Origin: Flagellimonas sediminis
Lineage (GTDB): Bacteria > Bacteroidota > Bacteroidia > Flavobacteriales > Flavobacteriaceae
Assembly: GCF_010500845.1 (NCBI RefSeq)
Contig: NZ_JAAAMI010000007.1
Coordinates: 124,001-188,000, forward strand
Direction of reading: 5' to 3'
DNA length: 64,000 nucleotides
Numbering within the stretch: position 1 is the first letter of the stretch; the number at the start of each line of letters is the position of its first letter. Of the stretch, positions 16,000 through 24,469 are shown piece by piece. A program made the position numbers and the translations under genes. The notes under the pieces are model-generated. The model was not told where the DNA came from and made no database searches. It was given only the letters and a program-made list of their open reading frames with translations.

Positions 16000-17400
16000 C
16001 TATTTGGCAGTTTTCTTGATTTTGGAAACCAATGCCTTTACCCATTTCACTTCACTGAATTCCGGGAATTCCTCATCGAAAAGCTGCAGTTTCTCCAAAT
16101 CCATTTCCATGGCCTCGGACAAGGCTTTTTTTGCCTCTGCTATATCTTTGTTCTTAAGGTGCATGCCAGCCAACTTATAGGAGAGTATGGCACTGTCCGG
16201 ATAAAACTCAAGCCCCTGCAACAATACCTGTATGGACGAATCAAAATCACCGATCTGTTTCAGTACTTCTGACCAGTTCTTCCAAGTTTCCAGTTCATAG
16301 TTGCCCAAATCTACGGCTTGTTTGTAAGCAAAATCGGCCTCATCCAAATTGTTCATGGCAAAATAAATCTTGGCGGCCTTTTTCCAGTACAAAGGGTTTT
16401 CTCCATCAATGTTAATCGCCTTGTTGATGTAGTACAACGCCTTTTCGTAATTTTTTTGCCTGTAATGGAAGTCGGTTATCGCCAGCCAACCTTTGTCCAA
16501 CAAGGGGTCTTCATGGACAGTGTGATAATAATAATATTTGGCCAGATCATTGTTCCCCAATTTTTCATGACACTTGCCCAATCTTAAAAAAGCATGGGAA
16601 GTAGGATCTTCCATGGATATGGTGGATTCGTAATTTTCAATGGCCTCGTTATAGCGGCCCAACTTCTCCAACACCTTGCCTTTTTCAAAATAGGCCCCTA
16701 TGAACGTATCGTCGGAAATCACGGCAAAATCAAAGGCAGTGAGGGCCTCGGGGAACATGTCCATGGCGTAGTACATTTTGCCTAATTGGTGCCAGGCCAC
16801 TTCGGAATAGGGGTTGCGTTCCAAATAATCGTTGAGGTAATGTATGGCCCCATCAAAATCCTCCAAGAACTCAAAACAATAGACCACATTGTACAGGGAG
16901 GAATAATCACTGTCATCAAACTCCACACATTTCATAAAGCTGGTCTTGGCTCTTTCGTAATCGTCCATGAACAAGTATTCCATGCCCAAAAGGGAATGGA
17001 TATCAAAAGTGTCATCCGTTAAATGTAAGGCTTCCAATAATAGGTTGACGGCCTCTTGGTGGTTGTCCTGTTTGGATTGGATGTTGGCCCGTTGAATGTA
17101 GATTTCCTCGTTGTGGGCATCTATGTTCTGAATTTCATCCAAAAGCTTTTCTGCAGCATCGAATTTGTCCTCAAAGGCCAAAACTTCCACCTGCAATAAT
17201 TTTAGTTCAAGGGAATTGGGGTGTTGTTCCAAGCCAATTTGAATGGCCTTTTTTCCCAAGGAGATTTTACCATTGTTCAGGTAATGGTGAATAATCTCTT
17301 CAAAGTCCTCCGCGTCAAAGAAATAGACGTCATCTGTCTTCAGCATGGACTCGAATTTACTTATGGATTTGTCAGGATACTCGTTAGAATCTAACGCCAT
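16000..17400 (-). CDS. tetratricopeptide repeat protein
   Basis: This 466-residue, acidic, soluble protein is made of TPR units from about residue 45 to 440. Clear ones are AWHQLGKMYYAMDMFPEAL, AYFEKGKVLEKLGRYNEAI, AFLRLGKCHEKLGNNDLAK and PLYWKKAAKIYFAMNNLDEAD. There is no signal peptide or enzyme domain, so it is a cytoplasmic scaffold of unknown partner. The tail ends in a basic VSKIKKTAK. The start MALDSNEYPDKSIS at 17400 is the only sensible one. It lies 27 bases before the DUF368 pair and could belong to the same transcript, although a -7 box precedes that pair. Confidence 0.85.
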   Translation of the reverse strand: MALDSNEYPDKSISKFESMLKTDDVYFFDAEDFEEIIHHYLNNGKISLGKKAIQIGLEQHPNSLELKLLQVEVLAFEDKFDAAEKLLDEIQNIDAHNEEIYIQRANIQSKQDNHQEAVNLLLEALHLTDDTFDIHSLLGMEYLFMDDYERAKTSFMKCVEFDDSDYSSLYNVVYCFEFLEDFDGAIHYLNDYLERNPYSEVAWHQLGKMYYAMDMFPEALTAFDFAVISDDTFIGAYFEKGKVLEKLGRYNEAIENYESTISMEDPTSHAFLRLGKCHEKLGNNDLAKYYYYHTVHEDPLLDKGWLAITDFHYRQKNYEKALYYINKAINIDGENPLYWKKAAKIYFAMNNLDEADFAYKQAVDLGNYELETWKNWSEVLKQIGDFDSSIQVLLQGLEFYPDSAILSYKLAGMHLKNKDIAEAKKALSEAMEMDLEKLQLFDEEFPEFSEVKWVKALVSKIKKTAK

Positions 17401-17486
17401 AGGAACGTTTTTGGTTTAACTATGGACTTAAAATTAACCCTTTGCCTACCTCAATAAGTCCAAAATTTGGGTATGTTATCAACAAA

Positions 17487-18683
17487 TTAGTTAACAGCAT
17501 TGGGTTTATAGCTGTTCAACAGGGCAATGATTATGTCGCAACCCTCTTCAATTTCTTTCATGGAAATCGTGAGAGGGGGCGAGATTCGTACCGCTTTTGT
17601 CTCAAACAGCAACCAGAAAAGGATCAGTCCTTTTTTGGCGGCTTCAAGAACCAAATAATCGGCCACTTCCTTGCTTTCCATAATAGGGGCGAGCATCAAA
17701 CCTTTGCCTCTTATTTCTTTAATCAAAGGATGTACCAAAAGCTTCCGAAACAATTTTTCTTTCTCCAAGGTCTGCGGAATAAGCTCTGTTTCCGTCAGCT
17801 CGCGTAAAGTTGCCAAACTGGCAGCCGCTATCACAGGGTTTCCGCCAAATGTGGTGATATGACCAAATTTGGGATGATCCTTCAGGTTGGCCATCATGTC
17901 CTTGCTGGCTACAAAGGCACCAACCGGTAATCCAGAGGCCATTCCTTTGCCGATGACCAAAATATCTGGCACGCAATTGAAGTGTTGAAAGGCAAAGAGT
18001 TTTCCAGTTCTCCCAAAACCAGGTTGAATCTCGTCCAAGATCAGGAGGGCCCCAACATCGTCACAACGTTTTCTTACCTTTTGCAGATAGTCATTTTGAG
18101 GAAGGATGAATCCCGCACCTCCTTGAATGGTCTCCAAAACAACGGCAGCGGTTTTTTCGGTGACTTTTTCAAGGTCTCCCTCAGAGTTGAAGTTGATGAA
18201 ACGCACATCGGGCATCAACGGCCTGAAGGCACTTTTACGTTCCTCAAATCCCATCAAACTTAGGCTTCCGGTGGTGTTGCCGTGATAGGACCGGTTGGCG
18301 GCAACGATCTGCGATCTCCCCGTATGTCTTCTGGCCAATTTTAAGGCCCCTTCTATGGCTTCCGTGCCCGAATTGACCAAATAGGTCGTCTCCAGTTTTT
18401 TGGGTAGCTGGGAGGCCAATAATTTAGCAAACTCCACGGCCGGTTGCTGCACATACTCCCCATAGACCATCACATGCATGTATCGGTCCACCTGTGTTTT
18501 GATGGCTTCCACTACCCTGGGGTGGCAATGGCCCAAACCACATGCGGATACGCCAGCCACAAAATCCAAATGCGCATGGCCCTCTTGGTCATAGATATAA
18601 CTTCCCTTGGCTCGGGAAACCTCCATTCCCAAGGGGTGTGGTGAAGTCTGTGCCTGGTATGTGAAAAAATCTTCCTTTTGCAT
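17487..18683 (-). CDS. class III aminotransferase (acetylornithine/ornithine-type)
   Basis: This 398-residue PLP enzyme is of the acetylornithine/ornithine/4-aminobutyrate aminotransferase group. Motifs are VSACGLGHCHP, NSGTEAIEGALKLAR, RSYHGNTTGS, ILDEIQPGFGRTGK with the PLP-N1 Asp217, and the Schiff-base lysine Lys246 in VIGKGMASGLPVG. Substrate cannot be fixed from sequence; arginine-biosynthesis genes are not nearby. Its start follows directly on the stop of the upstream OstA-like gene (18684), so the two form an operon, a neighbourship I recall as common in Flavobacteriaceae. Confidence 0.88.
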   Translation of the reverse strand: MQKEDFFTYQAQTSPHPLGMEVSRAKGSYIYDQEGHAHLDFVAGVSACGLGHCHPRVVEAIKTQVDRYMHVMVYGEYVQQPAVEFAKLLASQLPKKLETTYLVNSGTEAIEGALKLARRHTGRSQIVAANRSYHGNTTGSLSLMGFEERKSAFRPLMPDVRFINFNSEGDLEKVTEKTAAVVLETIQGGAGFILPQNDYLQKVRKRCDDVGALLILDEIQPGFGRTGKLFAFQHFNCVPDILVIGKGMASGLPVGAFVASKDMMANLKDHPKFGHITTFGGNPVIAAASLATLRELTETELIPQTLEKEKLFRKLLVHPLIKEIRGKGLMLAPIMESKEVADYLVLEAAKKGLILFWLLFETKAVRISPPLTISMKEIEEGCDIIIALLNSYKPNAVN

Positions 18684-20393
18684 TTATGGGGTCTGTACCT
18701 TCTTTTTGACAGTTTGGGGCTTGGGTCTTGTTGCCTGAGAGTTTGCCTTTGAATTCACAGGGTCGTTCTCGTTGCTTTGGCGTTCTTCTTCCTCTGCATC
18801 AATATCAATGGGATTGTCAATGCCCCTAATTTTCACCAATTGGATGTTGTTGTCGTCCTCGTCAAAAATTTCATCCTTGGACATGATCCGTTCATCACCC
18901 CGCCACACAAAACCCTTCAGTTTTCTGCTCTCCACGGGCAGGTCCGTTTCAGGGAAAATATCGCCATCCGGGTTTACAAAAAAAGTGATATCCTCAATAT
19001 CGTTGTCCGCCATGAGCAATCTAATCTTACTGCAAATGGTCTTGTCTATTCCGATCAGTTCCTGATCATCATTATATACGTAATAAATGACTTCGGTATT
19101 GCGGACCAAATCAATGATCTTCAGCTCATTTTCGATGAATTTGCCAAACAGGTCTTTTCCTTTGGCCTGGTTGTATCCCGTTCCACTAATGGTGTCCAAG
19201 GAAATGATGAAAGCGTTCTCGATGACTTTTAAGGAGTCCAGTTTTTCGGTTTCCATGTCCGATATCAAGTGGATGCTATCCCCGGTAATCTGATTGTCCA
19301 CGTTCCAAAGAATTGGGTTCTTGATCAATTGGGTAATCCCTGTAGACTCATCAAAATGGATGGAATCACATTTTCCGCTCAGATCGGTCTTGTAGAATTT
19401 GGCATTCCTGAAGGCCCTCAATATCCTGTGTTCCTCCTTGCCGGTAACCATTAGGGTGTCCCCATGCATATACAAGGAATCTTTTTGTACGAGGCTTATG
19501 GAAACGGCCCTTTTGGTGGCAAATACGGAATCCTTGGCCTTGTGTACCTCGGCATAATGTGCTCTGATCACCCCATTGTTGATGGTATCCGTAATCTTGA
19601 TGTTGTTGGTGGCAGAGGCAAACTCCGAGACCTTGTCAAAATAGAGGCTATCTCCTTCAATAATCTTGTTGTCGTAGTCGATACGAGTGTTTTTGATGCC
19701 GTATCCCTGTTCGATCTTGGTGTCGTAAAAGCCCCGCTCACAATAGATTTTGTATTCTTCACCCGTTATGGTCGAAGGACCGTACATATACGCATTTTTG
19801 GAGGTGGTGTAATAATCCAACTGCTCGGAATCAATAATATAATCCGGATTGTCTATATGCACATTTCTTTGGAACTGATACTTTTTAGGGGTCATGAAAT
19901 AAGTACCCACTTTACTGGTCAAAACGTTTGCAGAATCCACAACTTTCCCGCCCGAATTGTAGAAGGCTTTCTGGTTTTCTCGATCAAAGTACAGGGTATC
20001 GGTGGTCAAGGTCATCTGCCCGTTGGTCAAATCCACTTTTTCCCATGCCTTGGCCAGTTTGGTGTTACCGTCATAATCCATCTTGCCACTGTTCATTTCT
20101 ATGGAATCGCCCTGTTGCATGCGTATGTTGCCAATGGCCTTTAGTTTATTCTCTTCCGTAAAGAAAATGGCAATATCGCACCAAAGGTCGGCACCTTGAT
20201 GTTCAAACTGTACCTGTCGTTCATCATCCCGACTAAATATGGAAGCACCTGGGAACTGGGCCTCATCCTTGGTAAAATTGGCCCCATAGACAATGTTGAT
20301 CTGCCTACCTTCGGTTTTTGGTTCTTTTTGCTGGGCCATGGCTCCTACAAAGGAAAGGACCAGTATCAAAAAAGAAATTCTTTTCAAATCCAT
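18684..20393 (-). CDS. OstA/LptA-like periplasmic protein
   Basis: This 569-residue exported protein has a signal peptide starting at the ATG at 20393 (MDLKRISFLILVLSFVGAMAQ); the extra 11 codons upstream would spoil it. The mature protein is dominated by OstA (LptA/LptD-N) beta-jellyroll units: GNIRMQQGDSIEMNSGKMDYDG, ATNNIKITDTINNGVIRAHYAE-type repeats with recurring DSLYFD and GDTLMVTG. These carry lipopolysaccharide through the periplasm in other bacteria. The C-terminal ~100 residues are acidic and then polar, proline and lysine rich. It is much longer than E. coli LptA, as is usual in Bacteroidota. Confidence 0.8.
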   Translation of the reverse strand: MDLKRISFLILVLSFVGAMAQQKEPKTEGRQINIVYGANFTKDEAQFPGASIFSRDDERQVQFEHQGADLWCDIAIFFTEENKLKAIGNIRMQQGDSIEMNSGKMDYDGNTKLAKAWEKVDLTNGQMTLTTDTLYFDRENQKAFYNSGGKVVDSANVLTSKVGTYFMTPKKYQFQRNVHIDNPDYIIDSEQLDYYTTSKNAYMYGPSTITGEEYKIYCERGFYDTKIEQGYGIKNTRIDYDNKIIEGDSLYFDKVSEFASATNNIKITDTINNGVIRAHYAEVHKAKDSVFATKRAVSISLVQKDSLYMHGDTLMVTGKEEHRILRAFRNAKFYKTDLSGKCDSIHFDESTGITQLIKNPILWNVDNQITGDSIHLISDMETEKLDSLKVIENAFIISLDTISGTGYNQAKGKDLFGKFIENELKIIDLVRNTEVIYYVYNDDQELIGIDKTICSKIRLLMADNDIEDITFFVNPDGDIFPETDLPVESRKLKGFVWRGDERIMSKDEIFDEDDNNIQLVKIRGIDNPIDIDAEEEERQSNENDPVNSKANSQATRPKPQTVKKKVQTP

Positions 20394-20404
20394 GAAATTT
20401 TGCC

Positions 20405-20412
20405 CAAAAGTA
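20405..20412 (-). promoter_or_regulatory. -7 promoter box for the OstA-like gene
   Basis: Minus-strand TACTTTTG, 11 bases before the ATG at 20393, predicting a leader of only a few bases. Confidence 0.4.
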
Positions 20413-20469
20413 GGGTTTTTGGGCAAAGTGGCATATATCCTTTAGAAAGGTTTGTGAATTACCGGAAAA

Positions 20470-22578
20470 TTATTTTTTTATCAAACTGATAGCAAATCCG
20501 CCACCTTCGGCCAAGCGTACGGATAGATCGGAACCCTTTTTGAGGTCTAATTTTTCAATAGCAATTGCCGTGGGATTATCCTTGTAATTCGCATCTTCCG
20601 CATCCTTGTAAATAATGGCCTCGTAAGATGTTCCATCATCCAAAAAATCAAAATTGATATTGAGTTCACGTGCCTTTTCATCAGTAATACCGCCCACAAA
20701 CCAATTACCTGTTCTACGTTCTTTTCTTGCTATGGTCACAAAATCACCAACCTCCCCATTCAACACTACAGTTTGGTCCCAGTCCACACCCACATCGCGG
20801 ATAAATTGGAATGCAGGCTGGTTTTCATAATTCTCCGGAAGATCACATGCCATTTGAATAGGGCTGTAAATAACCACATATAGGGCTAATTGTTGTGCCA
20901 AGGTGGTGTTGATCTGGTTGTTGGGTTTGGTGGGCAACGTAATATCAAACACACCAGGTGTGAAATCTATTGGGCCTGCCAACATTCTTGTAAAAGCTAC
21001 GATGGGCAAGTGTTCCGGAGGGTTGCCGCCATCAGACGCCCAGGCATTGAATTCCTGTCCGCGAAGCCCTTCCCTTGCAATCACGTTGGGGTAGGTGCGT
21101 CGAAGCCCTGTTGCTTTAATAGGCTCATGGGCGTTCACGGCCACTTGGTACTTGGCTCCTGTTTCCACTACTTTTCTGTAATGGTTCACCATCCATTGTC
21201 CATGGTGATATTCCCCTTTGGGTATAATTTTACCCACATAGCCGGTTTTTACGGAGTGGATGCCCAATTTGTGCATGAGTTGGTAGGCGGTGTCCAGTTG
21301 TTGCTCATAAGTTCGTGGGGCTGCGGAAGTTTCATGGTGCATGATCAGTTCCACTCCCTTTTCCTTTCCGTAGCGGGTCACCTCTTCCAAGTTATAATCG
21401 GGGTAGGGGGTAATGAAATCAAAGACACCCTCACGGTCCTCAAAACCAATCCAATGTTCCCATCCGGTGTTCCAGCCCTCTACCAAAACCCCAGTAATAT
21501 TGTTTTTGGCCGCAAAATCAATGTAATGTTTGGTGTTTTCCGTTGTGGCTCCATGTTTTCCATGAGGTTTTGCATCAGTTGTAAAGGAATTCATGTCTTG
21601 CGAAGCGGCATAATCCCATGTGGATTTACCAATGTGCATTTCCCACCAAATGCCCACATATTTTTTGGGTTTGAACCAGCTTACATCTCCAATTTTATTG
21701 GGTTCATTGAGATTGACGATGAGTTTTGAATCGATAAGCTCCGTAGCCTTGTCCGCAATCTGGATGGTCCGCCATGGTGTTTTAAAGGGTAAGGCACGTT
21801 TCACCTTGTATCCCAAACGGTCGGAACCCACCAGTTCACTGGTCAATTTTAGGGTTTCATTGTCCACTTTTAACGTCATACCCGCATAATCGGTGAGGTT
21901 GGCTTCGTGAAAACTAAGATGCAGCCCTGAATCCGAACGCATGGTCACTGGAGTGTTCACAGCATTTTCAGGAATGTTGCTCTGGGCCAGGTCGGCATTG
22001 TTCCTTTTGGCTATGGCATCGATTTCCGAAACTTTGGAGGTGTTATAAAGATGCTCATAAATATCCCAATCCCCGGGTATCCAAAATGAGGTATAGTCCT
22101 CCGTCAGTTGAAACTCGGTATTTTCATCCATGATGATGATGCTATCGATCCCTTGTTGGGGTAAAAACTCATATCGAAAACCGATGCCATCATCATAAGC
22201 CCTGAAATATACATTGATTTTTCGGTTGGGTGCCTGTGTCTCTTCCAGTTCTACCTTCAGTTCGTTGTAGTGGTTCACCACATCTTTTTGTTCACCCCAA
22301 GGCATTTCCCAGGTTTCGTTCACCGTGTTGGTGGTGTTTCCAATGATTTTGAGGTGGTCTTTGAGTGAAACTTGATCATTGAAATCAAACCCCATGGTAG
22401 AGGTGTCGATTACCATCTTTTCGCCATGGTTTACCCAATATTGAGGCATTCCATCCGCAGAAAGTTGAAATTGGATGGAATTCCTTCCACTGGGAGATGA
22501 TACCAATAAGGCTGTTTGTTTTTCAGTACAGGAAATTAATGTCCCGACCAAAAAAAGGAGGGTCAATAGTTTGTTCAT
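20470..22578 (-). CDS. glycoside hydrolase family 97, probable alpha-glucosidase-type lipoprotein
   Basis: This 702-residue protein starts at the ATG at 22578 and has a lipoprotein signal (lipobox LISC). It shows the three parts of GH97: an N-terminal beta-sandwich (SPSGRNSIQFQLSADGMPQYWV), a central barrel and a C-terminal beta domain. In the barrel, KTGYVG has Gly where retaining GH97 alpha-galactosidases have a nucleophilic Asp, and VNAHEP carries Glu485 in the position I remember as catalytic in SusB. This favours the inverting alpha-glucosidase type. No SusCD pair or other carbohydrate gene is nearby, so it is an orphan. It lies between purA and the OstA-like gene. Confidence 0.88.
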   Translation of the reverse strand: MNKLLTLLFLVGTLISCTEKQTALLVSSPSGRNSIQFQLSADGMPQYWVNHGEKMVIDTSTMGFDFNDQVSLKDHLKIIGNTTNTVNETWEMPWGEQKDVVNHYNELKVELEETQAPNRKINVYFRAYDDGIGFRYEFLPQQGIDSIIIMDENTEFQLTEDYTSFWIPGDWDIYEHLYNTSKVSEIDAIAKRNNADLAQSNIPENAVNTPVTMRSDSGLHLSFHEANLTDYAGMTLKVDNETLKLTSELVGSDRLGYKVKRALPFKTPWRTIQIADKATELIDSKLIVNLNEPNKIGDVSWFKPKKYVGIWWEMHIGKSTWDYAASQDMNSFTTDAKPHGKHGATTENTKHYIDFAAKNNITGVLVEGWNTGWEHWIGFEDREGVFDFITPYPDYNLEEVTRYGKEKGVELIMHHETSAAPRTYEQQLDTAYQLMHKLGIHSVKTGYVGKIIPKGEYHHGQWMVNHYRKVVETGAKYQVAVNAHEPIKATGLRRTYPNVIAREGLRGQEFNAWASDGGNPPEHLPIVAFTRMLAGPIDFTPGVFDITLPTKPNNQINTTLAQQLALYVVIYSPIQMACDLPENYENQPAFQFIRDVGVDWDQTVVLNGEVGDFVTIARKERRTGNWFVGGITDEKARELNINFDFLDDGTSYEAIIYKDAEDANYKDNPTAIAIEKLDLKKGSDLSVRLAEGGGFAISLIKK

Positions 22579-22688
22579 TTTAGCAGTTTTTGGACAAATT
22601 CTTATGTGCGGAACGGTTAGAAACAAGCCGAACTCCTTTGCAGGAAATTATCCTTAAAGGTACTGAAAAATGCGCTAAAAACCGAAGC

Positions 22689-23957
22689 TTACCTGTGGAT
22701 AGTTTGGGTTCTATCGGGACCTACGGATACAATTTTGATCGGCACTTGCAACTGCTCTTCCAAAAACGCAATGTAATCGTTCAACGTAGCGGGAAGGTCT
22801 GTTGAGGAAGACATTTTGGTAAGGTCCTGTGCCCATCCTTTCATTTCAGTATAGATTGGCTTAACATATTCACTTTCAATACTGTATGGTAAATGTTGTA
22901 TTTTTTTGCCTTTGTAGTCATAAGCAGTACAGACCTTGATGGTCTTGAATCCACTCAAAACGTCTGCTTTCATCATCATCAACTCCGTAACACCATTAAT
23001 TTGAACAGCATATTTGAGAGCGACAAGGTCTAACCAGCCACAACGTCTAGGTCTTCCGGTTGTTGCGCCAAATTCGTTTCCAACGCGACCCATGGTAGCA
23101 CCATCCTCGTCAAAAAGCTCGGTAGGGAAGGGGCCACTGCCCACACGGGTGGTGTACGCCTTGAAAATGCCAATAACACGGTCAATGCTGTTGGGGGCCA
23201 CACCCAAACCGGTACAGGCACCGGCGGCTGTGGTATTGGATGAGGTAACGTAGGGATAGGTACCAAAATCGATGTCGAGCAAAGAGCCTTGTGCTCCTTC
23301 GGCGAGGATTTTTTTGCCCTCGGCTTGGGCCTTGAAAATGTATTCCTCACTATCAATAAAGGTCAATTTTTTCAATGCTTCCACACCTACACAGAATTCT
23401 GCTTCCAATTCGGCAAGGTTGTATTCAATTTCGGCATTATAGAAGTCGATCATGGCCTCGTGTTTATCAGCCAATGCTCTGTATTTGGTCTTCCAATCGT
23501 CAAATTCAAGATCCCCGACGCGCATTCCGTTACGGCCGGTTTTGTCCATATATGTTGGACCTATGCCTTTTAATGTGGAACCTATTTTGGCTTTTCCTTT
23601 GGAAGCTTCCGAAGCGGCATCCAATAATCGGTGGGTTGGCAGGATCAAATGGGCCTTACGGGAAATAAGGAGTTTGGATACAAAATCGATGTTGAACTTA
23701 CCGAGATTGTCCAATTCCCTTTTAAAGATTACGGGGTCGATCACTACTCCGTTCCCCACAATATTGATGGCATTTTTATGGAATATTCCGGAGGGTATGG
23801 TGTGCAGTACATGTTTTATACCATCAAATTCCAAGGTGTGACCCGCATTTGGACCTCCTTGAAACCTGGCGATGATATCGTATTCCTTGGTCAGTACATC
23901 AACAATTTTTCCTTTTCCTTCGTCTCCCCATTGGAGTCCAAGCAATAAATCTACCAT
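22689..23957 (-). CDS. purA: adenylosuccinate synthetase
   Basis: This 422-residue enzyme joins IMP and aspartate with GTP to adenylosuccinate, the first committed step to AMP. WGDEGKGK at 10-17 contains the catalytic Asp12 and P-loop, and NAGHTL contains His40. Other blocks such as TSSNTTAAGACTGLGV and the C-terminal SVGPDRTQT are in place, and length is normal. The gene starts 12 bases after the Fur-family gene and is probably co-transcribed with it. Confidence 0.97.
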   Translation of the reverse strand: MVDLLLGLQWGDEGKGKIVDVLTKEYDIIARFQGGPNAGHTLEFDGIKHVLHTIPSGIFHKNAINIVGNGVVIDPVIFKRELDNLGKFNIDFVSKLLISRKAHLILPTHRLLDAASEASKGKAKIGSTLKGIGPTYMDKTGRNGMRVGDLEFDDWKTKYRALADKHEAMIDFYNAEIEYNLAELEAEFCVGVEALKKLTFIDSEEYIFKAQAEGKKILAEGAQGSLLDIDFGTYPYVTSSNTTAAGACTGLGVAPNSIDRVIGIFKAYTTRVGSGPFPTELFDEDGATMGRVGNEFGATTGRPRRCGWLDLVALKYAVQINGVTELMMMKADVLSGFKTIKVCTAYDYKGKKIQHLPYSIESEYVKPIYTEMKGWAQDLTKMSSSTDLPATLNDYIAFLEEQLQVPIKIVSVGPDRTQTIHR

Positions 23958-23969
23958 GTAAAATGTGGG

Positions 23970-24428
23970 TTATTCGGTTAGGTTTTCTTCTTTTTTGTTA
24001 CGGGTTCCGTAGAAATATAAGGAGTGGTTATTGATCTTGATGTCAAAAACCTCCTCAATTGTTTTTTTTATGGATTGGATGCGAGGATCGCAAAATTCAA
24101 CCACTTCGCCGGTGTCGGTCAAGATTACGTGATCATGTTGACGGTCGAAATAGGATTTCTCGTATTGGGCCTGGTTTTTGCCAAACTGGTGCTTGCGTAC
24201 CAATTTGCATTCCAACAATAATTCTATGGTATTGTAAAGGGTGGCACGACTAACCCTGTAGTTTTTGGTTTTCATTTTGATATAGAGGGATTCCACATCA
24301 AAATGGTCGTCACTATCGTAAATTTCCTGTAGTATGGCGTAGCGCTCAGGGGTCTTGCGGTGTCCCTTTTCCTCAAGGAATGCGGTGAACACATTTTTTA
24401 CAATTTCCTGATTTTTGTTGTTGTTCAT
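23970..24428 (-). CDS. Fur-family transcriptional regulator
   Basis: This 152-residue protein has the Fur winged-helix at about 10-85 ([11 protein letters not shown], the recognition helix region [17 protein letters not shown]) and a dimer/metal domain from about 90. The metal-site block [22 protein letters not shown] keeps the histidines but lacks the CxxC that usually holds structural zinc in this position. It could be Fur, PerR or Zur; the sequence does not decide. It has its own -7 box at 24452-24459 and is followed by purA after 12 bases, so it may regulate its own operon. Confidence 0.85.
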   Translation of the reverse strand: MNNNKNQEIVKNVFTAFLEEKGHRKTPERYAILQEIYDSDDHFDVESLYIKMKTKNYRVSRATLYNTIELLLECKLVRKHQFGKNQAQYEKSYFDRQHDHVILTDTGEVVEFCDPRIQSIKKTIEEVFDIKINNHSLYFYGTRNKKEENLTE

Positions 24429-24451
24429 GGCTTTCTACCTAAGCTAATGTA

Positions 24452-24459
24452 CAAAGGTA
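24452..24459 (-). promoter_or_regulatory. -7 promoter box for the Fur-family gene
   Basis: Minus-strand TACCTTTG in the 41-base gap between the RelA/SpoT stop and the Fur-family ATG, 23 bases before that ATG. Confidence 0.5.
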
Positions 24460-24469
24460 CAGCTAAAAA

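Noticed and set aside
20890..21729. 279-codon open frame on the plus strand antisense to the GH97 gene
   Set aside because: It lies wholly inside a well-supported GH97 frame and its translation has no family pattern; long shadow frames are common at this base composition.
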